A stretch of 5,028 bases of DNA from Robiginitomaculum sp. (lineage in GTDB: Bacteria > Pseudomonadota > Alphaproteobacteria > Caulobacterales > Maricaulaceae), in contig JALSYJ010000053.1 of NCBI GenBank assembly GCA_027071965.1, positions 1 to 5,028 of the forward strand, written 5' to 3'. Made by a program: the position numbers and the translations under genes. Below the pieces are notes generated by a model. It did not search any database, was not told the origin of the DNA, and saw only the letters and a list, made by a program, of their open reading frames with translations. Each line of letters begins with the position of its first letter. Positions within the stretch are counted from its first letter, which is position 1. This document shows positions 1-5,028 of this stretch, one piece after another.

Positions 1-50
1 TAGCATGCAGTTGTGACCAAATTTTTACGGTTAAATGAAGGGGTTGTTCT

Positions 51-587
51 ATGGCTTGGACCGAGGATCGGGTTGAGATATTAAAAAAACTGTGGATAGA
101 AGGTTTAAGCGCCTCTCAAATTGCCACAGAAATGGGTGGGGTTACCCGCAATGCAGTGATCGGCAAAGTACACAGGCTGGGACTGTCTGGCCGGGCTACA
201 CCTTCAAGGCCACCTAGAGCCAGACCACGTCCCAAGGCTGCTGCTCCACGCAAGACTGTTGCGGCTCCTGCGGTAAAGTCATCACCGGCCACGCCGGCTC
301 CGCGTCGCGAAGAGCCGGTTGCGGCACCCATCGAGCCCCAGAAACTTCCCAATGGCAAATTTGCCACTGTCCTGACATTGACGAACAAGCTTTGCAAATG
401 GCCAATTGGTGATCCGGCAAAACCGGGATTTAAGTTCTGTGGCCGGGGTTCCACCGATAGCTCTCCTTATTGCAAGGAACATGCAGCCCAAGCCTATCAG
501 CCCCAGACCCGTCGCCGCCGCCGTCCTGCTACCAGATCAGCCGGTACTTTGGATAATCTTGCTGCAGCCAAACGTGGTTATAACTAG
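51..587 (+). CDS. gcrA: GcrA cell cycle regulator
   Basis: GcrA is a DNA-binding transcription regulator that acts with the sigma70 RNA polymerase at promoters carrying CcrM-methylated GANTC sites and so controls cell-cycle genes in Alphaproteobacteria. The 178-residue protein is close to the usual GcrA length (about 170). Residues 1-48 are the hallmark helix-turn-helix: MAWTEDRVEILKKLW, then LSASQIA and TRNAVIGKVHRLGLSGR. Residues 49-100 are a Pro/Ala/Arg-rich linker. Residues 105-151 are the conserved sigma-interacting C-terminal domain (LCKWPIGDP, FKFCG, PYCKEH, AYQP). C115, C130, C141 and H144 form a pattern that could bind metal; this is inference. A run of five arginines (154-158) lies in the basic tail. 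The ATG is supported by GAAGGGG at 37-43, seven bases upstream, and by the canonical MAWT start. Only 50 upstream bases are visible and I find no convincing promoter or GANTC site in them. The stop codon abuts a repeat element. Confidence 0.96.
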   Translation: MAWTEDRVEILKKLWIEGLSASQIATEMGGVTRNAVIGKVHRLGLSGRATPSRPPRARPRPKAAAPRKTVAAPAVKSSPATPAPRREEPVAAPIEPQKLPNGKFATVLTLTNKLCKWPIGDPAKPGFKFCGRGSTDSSPYCKEHAAQAYQPQTRRRRRPATRSAGTLDNLAAAKRGYN

Positions 588-588
588 A

Positions 589-633
589 GCATTTTTAGCA
601 AAAGTGGGAACCGGTTTTGCGGTTCAAAAATGC
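589..633. repeat. Palindromic intergenic repeat, complete copy
   Basis: This is a nested inverted repeat. The outer arms are GCATTTTT (589-596) and AAAAATGC (626-633). The inner arms are GAACCG (608-613) and CGGTTC (620-625) around loop GTTTTG. The core AAAGTGGGAACCGGTTTTGC resembles, from memory, a dispersed intergenic repeat family common in alphaproteobacterial genomes; I could not search for it. The tail GCGATAAACAAAGA (632-645) may belong to the same unit. The element begins one base after the gcrA stop codon, or even includes it, since the typical unit as I recall it starts TAGAGC, and here that string spans the stop (585-590). As RNA it could fold into a hairpin that protects the gcrA 3' end; that role is inference. 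Confidence 0.75.
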
Positions 634-648
634 GATAAACAAAGATTT

Positions 649-670
649 GCATTTTTAGCAAAAGTGGGAA
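649..670 (+). repeat. Truncated second copy of the palindromic repeat
   Basis: The first 22 bases of the unit at 589-610 recur exactly at 649-670, 60 bases downstream (GCATTTTTAGCAAAAGTGGG plus AA). The second copy then stops: the GG-rich centre and right-hand arm are missing and the sequence continues as GATTTTTTAATG into a different hairpin. It therefore lacks its own palindrome. It looks like a tandem insertion that was later truncated, or a partial duplication of the first unit. Confidence 0.85.
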
Positions 671-681
671 GATTTTTTAAT

Positions 682-718
682 GTCCTATCGCCTAGCGGCT
701 ACTTGAGGACGGGTTTTT
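682..718 (+). terminator. Probable rho-independent terminator of gcrA
   Basis: GTCCT (682-686) pairs with AGGAC (706-710). An inner GCC/GGC stem (690-692 with 697-699) sits inside it, and the outer stem is followed at once by GGGTTTTT (711-718), which supplies a U-tract for transcripts reading out of gcrA. The outer stem is only five pairs and is interrupted by unpaired bases, so strength is uncertain. No equivalent T-run follows on the opposite strand, so it should not stop transcripts from the convergent gene. Confidence 0.5.
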
Positions 719-726
719 GAGGTTGG

Positions 727-744
727 CTGATTGCTGCAAATCAG
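727..744. other. Small hairpin between the convergent genes
   Basis: CTGATT (727-732) and AATCAG (739-744) form a perfect six-pair stem with loop GCTGCA. It lies 30 bases beyond the stop of the minus-strand gene and could mark the end of that transcript. Neither side carries a T-run, so a classical intrinsic terminator is not supported. I see nothing else in the rest of the 588-774 gap. Confidence 0.4.
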
Positions 745-774
745 GGGATAGACAGGGGTGAAGCCAGTATTTTA

Positions 775-2454
775 TCAGGTATTGGCCCTGATCCTTTGCA
801 TCATTGTGTTGATTTCTCTGGCGATTTTTACGGTTTTTGGATTATTGTTGCGTAATTCTTCTCTTACCTGGCTGGTACGCAGTAATTGTAAGGTTCTCTT
901 GCATATATTGCCTGAAACGGTTCCTAAAGTCAGCACCCCGCCCTCAACCAGTTGCATTAGTGCTCTGCCAGCTTCAATGGGGTCTTTGTTTTGATATTCA
1001 AGTTTGCGTATGATGCCGGTGTCAGCAATTATGTCGGCGCATAATCTATCCAATTGCGTGCTTAATTCATCCTTGTCGCCCTGTTTGAAGGAGCTGCTTA
1101 ATACTGATCGCTGTGCCTGAGCTATATTGGCAATTACGTTCAATGAGTTTTTTGATCTTTTTACGAACCAGCTACGGGTTTTGTGAGAACCAATTACTGC
1201 GCGCAAAAAAGAAGCAAGTTTTACCTTATTCTGATCCCCAACAATGCTTTCTTCGAGACGCAGTAAGCAGCCTATTTCTTCGGCGGCACTGTTGCTGTGT
1301 CGTTTTAACAGGCTGTGTATAGCGTCATTCTCAAGCAAGCGCTTGGATCGAATGTTAAAGGCTTCGGAAACCTGATCAAGAGGAGCCAGTGCCCGGTTCA
1401 CCGCAACCAGACGATCAGCAATAGAGCGATTTAATGCCACTTCTTTTTCAAAATTGTCAGGGCAAAGTCTGCGCGGGCCGCACAATTCGTTAAAAATTCT
1501 GGCGGCAAGGGCGCTTTGCGTCATGGGTAATCGCTTTGATGTTAGCGCTTTGGCGAGCAATCTGGAGCCGTCACTCCCTGATTCGGGTGGTTTTCCCATC
1601 AACATGTCAGTAATGCGGTCAAGGCGATCTCCCAGGGTATCCCCTCCTACCATCTTGTTTAGTGCATGGGGCAAGGCGACAATTTCAGAAGTAAATTCAT
1701 CAAGCATATGGATGCTGTCCGCGCAGCCCTCTCCCTCCACCAGTGCATCAGATACGCAGCCAGCTAAAAAGGCGACTTTTTGATCCCACTCTTGCATCGT
1801 AGATAGAGCTTTTGCCAATGCATGATGCAAGGCAAAGGCGGTATCAGAATGTTTTTTGGCCGCAGCAAAAGTAGCAGCATAACCTTTCTTGTGAAAACCG
1901 GGTAATTTTCCTGTTTTTTCCAGTTTGCGCAGTCGATCTGTGGCTTTGTCGGCAAGGTCGGTCAGCTTGCGAACTACATGTTGCACTGAACATTCTTGCG
2001 CCCCGGCCTGGGCAATGGCCACTTTTTGAACGGCATGTTGGCGGTCAAAACCGGCTGCGGCTAAGCGCTCTGCCATATCTGATCGGTATAAAAGCTCAAT
2101 GACGGTAATATTATTTCGTTTTAGCCACGGCCCCAAAGCCCGGCCAAGGGTTCTGCGTGCGTGTAAGGCATAAAGATCAGAAGGACTGGAGCATGGCGGA
2201 TCCATTTTCTTGTCTTCGCGCAATTTTCGCTGATGGGTTTCCGGGCCTTTGGAGAAAATCTGTGTGGAGTGAAAAATATCATTGGTTTCATCAAAGGATT
2301 CTTTGGAGACCCGAACAGAGCATTCTTCCGATTCGCCACGGGCTTCAATGGCAATCTCGATGGCTTCTTTGCGATCCTCGCAGGCTTGGTGCAATAACCA
2401 TCCCGCCTTTCGATGTTTCTTTACATAGACCTCATAGTGAATACTCGCGCTCAT
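775..2454 (-). CDS. Uncharacterised 559-residue helical protein
   Basis: I do not recognise a named function. Residues 5-68 look like a small separate alpha/beta domain: a strand (IHYEVYVKK), a conserved-looking WLLHQ, a helix (DRKEAIEIAIEA) and further strands (CSVRVSKESFD, IFHSTQIFSKG). A polar linker (69-92) follows. The rest to residue 559 is almost entirely predicted helix, with Leu/Ala-rich repeats of charged amphipathic helices, no transmembrane segment, no signal peptide and no visible catalytic motif such as a Walker box. It is probably cytoplasmic. From memory, proteins with this order (short N-terminal strand domain, long helical body with LDEFTSEI-like and ELCGPRRLCPDN-like stretches) exist as hypothetical proteins across Alphaproteobacteria; I could not check this. 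The ATG at 2454 is supported by GGGGTGAT (complement of 2458-2465), which matches the anti-Shine-Dalgarno end of 16S rRNA. The long open frame argues that it is real. It is transcribed divergently from chvI and convergently with gcrA, so it is its own unit. Confidence 0.85.
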   Translation of the reverse strand: MSASIHYEVYVKKHRKAGWLLHQACEDRKEAIEIAIEARGESEECSVRVSKESFDETNDIFHSTQIFSKGPETHQRKLREDKKMDPPCSSPSDLYALHARRTLGRALGPWLKRNNITVIELLYRSDMAERLAAAGFDRQHAVQKVAIAQAGAQECSVQHVVRKLTDLADKATDRLRKLEKTGKLPGFHKKGYAATFAAAKKHSDTAFALHHALAKALSTMQEWDQKVAFLAGCVSDALVEGEGCADSIHMLDEFTSEIVALPHALNKMVGGDTLGDRLDRITDMLMGKPPESGSDGSRLLAKALTSKRLPMTQSALAARIFNELCGPRRLCPDNFEKEVALNRSIADRLVAVNRALAPLDQVSEAFNIRSKRLLENDAIHSLLKRHSNSAAEEIGCLLRLEESIVGDQNKVKLASFLRAVIGSHKTRSWFVKRSKNSLNVIANIAQAQRSVLSSSFKQGDKDELSTQLDRLCADIIADTGIIRKLEYQNKDPIEAGRALMQLVEGGVLTLGTVSGNICKRTLQLLRTSQVREELRNNNPKTVKIAREINTMMQRIRANT

Positions 2455-2589
2455 AAAATCACCCCGAATTCAAATTTCAGAGTGATATTAACACCAAAGG
2501 CCTTAAAGCCTTATGAAAGCCATATTCTCGCCTGCATTGCGTCTAACAAAAAGCTGAGTACACTGTTATGGCAAATCGAGGGGGAGTTT
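2455..2589. promoter_or_regulatory. Divergent promoter region, unknown gene / chvI
   Basis: This 135-base gap must hold promoters for both directions. For chvI a weak candidate is TTGCGT (2537-2542), 16 bases, TACACT (2559-2564), giving a leader of roughly 20 bases. For the minus-strand gene an extended -10, TGTTAATAT (complement of 2485-2493), lies about 30 bases from the ATG, without a good -35. Near the middle, AAGGC (2497-2501) and GCCTT (2508-2512) form a small inverted repeat, and GCCTTA occurs twice (2500-2505 and 2508-2513). That could be a regulator site, possibly ChvI autoregulation, but this is inference. Confidence 0.35.
2578..2586 (+). promoter_or_regulatory. chvI ribosome binding site
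   Basis: GAGGGGGAG is a strong purine-rich Shine-Dalgarno sequence just ahead of the ATG at 2590. It decides the chvI start: the reading frame stays open back to 2413, but that upstream part overlaps the divergent gene and its promoter and has no homology to response regulators. Confidence 0.8.
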
Positions 2590-3285
2590 ATGACCAATAT
2601 TGCACTAGTGGATGATGATCAGAATATCCTGACCTCGGTTTCTATGTTTTTAGAAAAAGAAGGCTATACGGTTCGTGTTTATCATGACGGTGTGACGGCT
2701 CTTGCTGCTTTGACTGACATACCTCCTGATCTGGCCATTTTTGATGTAAAAATGCCCCGTATGGATGGAATGGAATTGTTGCGCCGCTGGCGACAGGTTT
2801 CAGAAGTTCCGGTTATTTTCCTTACCTCCAAGGGTGATGAAATTGACGAGGCATTAGGTCTTACGCTTGGGGCAGACGATTATATAACCAAGCCGTTTTC
2901 CCAAAGACTGCTTGCCGGACGTATCAAGGCAGTATTGCGACGAACACAAGGGTCGGCAACTGCAAGTCAAGATGATGATCAAAAAGTAATTGTCAGGGGA
3001 AACCTTACTTTGGACCCTAATCGGCATTCTTGTGTGTGGAATGGTGATCCGGTGCGATTAACTGTTACCGAATTCCTTATACTGCAGGCGTTGGCCAACA
3101 GGCCGGGATATGTGAAATCCCGTGACCAATTGATGGATGCAGCCTATGATGATCAGATATATGTGGATGACCGGACAATTGACAGCCACATAAAACGGTT
3201 GCGTAAAAAATTCCGAATGGTGGACAAACAGTTTGACTCGATCGAAACTCTCTATGGCGTCGGATACCGCTACAACAATACCTGA
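2590..3285 (+). CDS. chvI: ChvI-type two-component response regulator
   Basis: This is an OmpR/PhoB-family transcription factor, the cytoplasmic partner of ChvG. In rhizobia, Agrobacterium and Brucella (where it is BvrR) the pair controls envelope, acid-response, exopolysaccharide and host-interaction genes. The 231 residues carry a receiver domain (1-120) with acidic pocket D8-D9-D10, phosphoacceptor D52 in FDVKMPRMDGMELLRR, T79 and K101 in TKPFSQRLL. A winged-helix DNA-binding domain follows (about 133-229) with LTVTEFLILQALANRPG, VKSRDQLMDAAYDDQ, YVDDRTIDSHIKRLRKKF and ETLYGVGYRY. These stretches agree nearly word for word with ChvI as I remember it, so the symbol is well supported. All phosphorylation residues are present, so it should be active. 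The start is set by the GAGGGGGAG site. The last 32 bases overlap chvG, which suggests translational coupling. Confidence 0.95.
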   Translation: MTNIALVDDDQNILTSVSMFLEKEGYTVRVYHDGVTALAALTDIPPDLAIFDVKMPRMDGMELLRRWRQVSEVPVIFLTSKGDEIDEALGLTLGADDYITKPFSQRLLAGRIKAVLRRTQGSATASQDDDQKVIVRGNLTLDPNRHSCVWNGDPVRLTVTEFLILQALANRPGYVKSRDQLMDAAYDDQIYVDDRTIDSHIKRLRKKFRMVDKQFDSIETLYGVGYRYNNT

Positions 3286-4864
3286 CCAGAAATGGTCTTT
3301 GGGTTTCTGGCGCCTTTCGCGTCAAATATTATTAGCGAACATGGCCGGGCTATTGGTGCTGGTGACAGGGGTGCTGGTGCTTGATGAAATGCGCCAGGGG
3401 TTAATTGATGCCCGTATTGCCAATTTACGGGCGCAAGGCGAGCTGATTGCAGGGGTGATCGAGGAAACTGCCACTGTAGGCATGCCCACTCCAAAAATGG
3501 ATCCGGTACAGGCCGAGGCAGTGATGAACGGCCTGTTTCTGTCTGATGCCGCAGCCCGCGTACAATTGTTTGATCGCTTTGGCACAATGATCACCGATAG
3601 TAATATTTTGCGTGATCGAATCCGTGTTGACAGGCTGGGGCCGGTAGATAAGCAAGATGGTCTTGGTGGCTGGTTTTCCAAAGCTGTTAAAGATCTGGGA
3701 TCGTTTTTGGACAAGCTGAACCCGGTATCAAAAACCAGATCCATTCCAAGACGATCACGCAGCGAGGAAGTTGCCACTGCCTTACTTGGTGAAACCATTG
3801 CCGGCGAACGGGTTGATGAAAACGGCAATCGCGTGGTCAGTGTTTCCGTACCGATACAGCATGTGGTAGCTGTTTTGGGGGTGGTGACTGTTGAGAGTGA
3901 TGATGTGAATGAGATCATTGCGTCGGAGCGCAAGGCTTTGATACCCTTTATCCTGTTTGCTGTTTTGGTGACAATTCTTTCTTCCCTGACCCTGTTTTGG
4001 CTGATTGCGCGGCCAATAAGTGCTTTGGCTCTGGCCGCTGATCAGATTCGACGAGGCTCTGTATTACCAACCAATATTCCAGATTTTTCATCCCGCCGTG
4101 ATGAAATCGGCGAACTATCCAAATCACTTACCAGTATGACCAGGGCGCTTTATGACCGGCTGGAGGCAATTGAAAGTTTTGCTGCTGATGTTGCTCATGA
4201 AATCAAGAACCCGCTAACCTCAATCCGAAGCGCTGTAGAAACTCTACCTGCTGCCAAAGATGATGAGTCACGGGAAAAACTGTTACATATATTAAATTCC
4301 GATGTGTCGCGCCTTGATCGGCTTATTACGGATATTTCTGCTTCTTCGCGGCTTGATATTGATCTGGCCCGGGCCCGGGCCCGGCCTGTTGACCTTGTTC
4401 TTCTTATTCATGGGGTTATAGAGATTTATGCTAATTTGAAGTCTGCAAACAAGGCCAGGGTGATCTTTGATCCGGGCTTGCAGTCCTCGCTGATTATTTA
4501 TGGTGCCGAAGAGCCGCTGGCCAGAGTTCTGCAAAATCTGATCGATAATGCTATTACGTTTTCACCAGAAGAGGGCAAGGTTTTTGTTCGCCTTCTGGAT
4601 ATTGGTGAAATGGTTTGTATTGAAGTTGAGGACCAGGGTTGTGGAGTTCCTGCAGATAATCTTGAGACTGTATTTTCAAGATTTTACACTGACCGACCGC
4701 AGGGGCAGAAATTTGGTGCCCATTCCGGTTTGGGGCTTTCCATTGTTCGCCAGATCGTAACCGCTCATAAGGGGCGTGTATGGGCTGAAAATGTGGTTGA
4801 TAAAAATGGCGAGGTAACAGGAGCAAAATTTATTGTGGAATTACCTAAAAAACTCGGACAATAA
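3254..4864 (+). CDS. chvG: ChvG-type membrane sensor histidine kinase
   Basis: This is the sensor kinase that phosphorylates ChvI (ExoS in Sinorhizobium, BvrS in Brucella). The 536 residues contain TM1 (25-43), a periplasmic sensing domain (about 44-227), TM2 (about 228-250), a HAMP linker (ARPISALALAADQIRRG onward), the dimerisation/phosphoacceptor helix with H315 in FAADVAHEIKNPLTSIRS, and a complete HATPase domain: N box NLIDNA with N428 and N432, G1 box DQGCG (460-464), F box VFSRFY, G2 box GLGL (492-495). All catalytic motifs are intact. The N-terminal SRQILLANMAGLL fits the family's usual first membrane segment. It is shorter than the roughly 590 residues I recall for rhizobial ChvG, with the shortening in the N-terminal and periplasmic part. 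I chose ATG 3254, inside the end of chvI; no strong ribosome binding site is visible, so coupling to chvI translation is likely. An in-frame TTG at 3233 would add seven residues and cannot be excluded. The stop is followed by EIIA after 57 bases. Confidence 0.93.
   Translation: MASDTATTIPDQKWSLGFWRLSRQILLANMAGLLVLVTGVLVLDEMRQGLIDARIANLRAQGELIAGVIEETATVGMPTPKMDPVQAEAVMNGLFLSDAAARVQLFDRFGTMITDSNILRDRIRVDRLGPVDKQDGLGGWFSKAVKDLGSFLDKLNPVSKTRSIPRRSRSEEVATALLGETIAGERVDENGNRVVSVSVPIQHVVAVLGVVTVESDDVNEIIASERKALIPFILFAVLVTILSSLTLFWLIARPISALALAADQIRRGSVLPTNIPDFSSRRDEIGELSKSLTSMTRALYDRLEAIESFAADVAHEIKNPLTSIRSAVETLPAAKDDESREKLLHILNSDVSRLDRLITDISASSRLDIDLARARARPVDLVLLIHGVIEIYANLKSANKARVIFDPGLQSSLIIYGAEEPLARVLQNLIDNAITFSPEEGKVFVRLLDIGEMVCIEVEDQGCGVPADNLETVFSRFYTDRPQGQKFGAHSGLGLSIVRQIVTAHKGRVWAENVVDKNGEVTGAKFIVELPKKLGQ
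4367..4384 (+). repeat. Three tandem GCCCGG hexamers inside chvG
   Basis: GCCCGG is repeated three times in frame and encodes Ala-Arg three times (residues 372-377 of ChvG). It contains a 16-base perfect palindrome (CCGGGCCCGGGCCCGG, 4369-4384). The tract lies between the phosphoacceptor helices and the ATPase domain and is far more GC-rich than the surrounding gene. Slippage by whole hexamers would keep the frame, adding or removing Ala-Arg pairs. Confidence 0.9.
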
Positions 4865-4962
4865 TGCTGGTCAGTGCGATAAGTTTGGGTTTTAATCGCA
4901 GGGTCTTGTTAGGGAGCGGACATGATTGGGCTGGTAATTGTAACCCATGGCCAATTGGCTGA
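4864..4962 (+). other. Short frame overlapping the chvG stop, possible hprK relic
   Basis: An ATG overlaps the chvG stop (TAATG) and opens a 32-codon frame beginning MLVSAISLGFNRRVLLGSG, ending at TGA 4960-4962 inside the EIIA gene. hprK usually follows chvG, and HprK N-termini, as I recall them, begin roughly M-(I/L)-x-A ... GR-x-VLL-x-G-x-SGSGKS. The resemblance is faint and the frame has no P-loop, so it cannot be a working kinase. It may be chance or serve only as a coupling leader. TGCGAT (4875-4880) and ATCGCA (4895-4900) could pair in the same stretch, with a wide loop. Confidence 0.2.
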
Positions 4963-5028
4963 GGAATTTGCCAAAGCGCTTGAGCACGTTGTTGGCAGTC
5001 AGGAGCAATTATCGTTTATTTGTATTGA
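4922..5028 (+). CDS. PTS EIIA component, mannose family (5' part only)
   Basis: These are the first 35 codons; the frame is still open at the window edge. The start MIGLVIVTHGQLAEEFAKAL is characteristic of the mannose-family EIIA domain, with H9 as the predicted phosphohistidine that accepts phosphate from HPr/NPr, followed by EHVVGSQEQLSFICI, as in the stand-alone alphaproteobacterial EIIA (often called PtsM, ManX or EIIA-Man). In these bacteria the protein is generally part of a regulatory PTS phosphorelay rather than sugar transport, usually encoded with hprK, rapZ and ptsH. The ATG is supported by AGGGAG at 4911-4916, five bases upstream. It lies on the same strand as chvI-chvG with a 57-base gap and no terminator, so co-transcription is likely. 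The upstream hprK and rapZ expected from related genomes are absent. Confidence 0.88.
   Translation, partial: MIGLVIVTHGQLAEEFAKALEHVVGSQEQLSFICI

Noticed and set aside
406..720. A + strand frame of 104 codons over the end of gcrA and the repeats
   Set aside because: It runs in another frame through gcrA and translates the repeat units; no ribosome binding site or protein similarity is evident.
588..774. CRISPR array or sRNA gene suggested by repeated sequence
   Set aside because: There are only two copies, one truncated, without regular spacers, and no promoter is visible; a dispersed palindromic repeat explains the pattern better.
758..994. A + strand GTG-start frame of 78 codons with a strongly hydrophobic N-terminus and AGGGG nearby
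   Set aside because: Most of it is antisense to the end of the minus-strand gene; antisense of charged helical segments often reads as hydrophobic. The second half is low in protein character. A small antisense membrane peptide is not excluded but unsupported.
2413..2589. Upstream extension of the chvI frame by 59 codons
   Set aside because: It overlaps the start of the divergent gene and the promoter gap, has no receiver-domain similarity, and a strong ribosome binding site precedes the ATG at 2590, which gives the canonical ChvI N-terminus.
3233..3253. TTG start for chvG, seven codons upstream
   Set aside because: The ATG at 3254 is the commoner start codon and already includes the full conserved N-terminus; no better ribosome binding site supports the TTG.
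3322..3933. A 203-codon minus-strand frame within chvG
   Set aside because: It is antisense to the well-supported kinase gene, has low-complexity Ser/Thr/Arg composition and no recognisable domain.

Overview
The window comes from an alphaproteobacterial chromosome. The evidence is a full-length GcrA cell-cycle regulator, found in Alphaproteobacteria, together with a ChvI/ChvG-type two-component pair followed by a mannose-family PTS EIIA gene, which is also a classic alphaproteobacterial neighbourhood. Base composition looks moderate, with no strong GC bias at third positions, so this is not a typical high-GC Rhizobium or Caulobacter. I cannot assign an order from this sequence.

Layout: gcrA (51-587, +) is followed by a 187-base intergenic stretch holding one complete and one truncated copy of a palindromic repeat, a probable rho-independent terminator and a further small hairpin. 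A 559-residue, mainly helical protein of unknown function (775-2454, -) converges on gcrA. A 135-base divergent intergenic region (2455-2589) separates it from the + strand operon: chvI response regulator (2590-3285), chvG sensor kinase (3254-4864, start inside chvI), then the first 35 codons of a PTS EIIA-Man-type gene (from 4922), cut by the window edge.

How the genes work together: ChvG should sense an envelope or acid signal through its periplasmic domain and phosphorylate ChvI at Asp52. In related bacteria this pair lies beside hprK, rapZ and PTS genes, linking envelope and acid sensing to carbon/nitrogen PTS signalling. Here EIIA follows chvG after only 57 bases, with no hprK or rapZ between. 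GcrA works with sigma70 at CcrM-methylated GANTC promoters and is a separate transcription unit.

The most useful leads are the missing hprK-rapZ interval, with a short frame at the chvG stop that faintly resembles an HprK N-terminus; the uncharacterised 559-residue protein; the repeat that begins right at the gcrA stop codon; and an in-frame hexanucleotide repeat in chvG. I see no convincing new multi-gene system, phage, transposon or CRISPR array.
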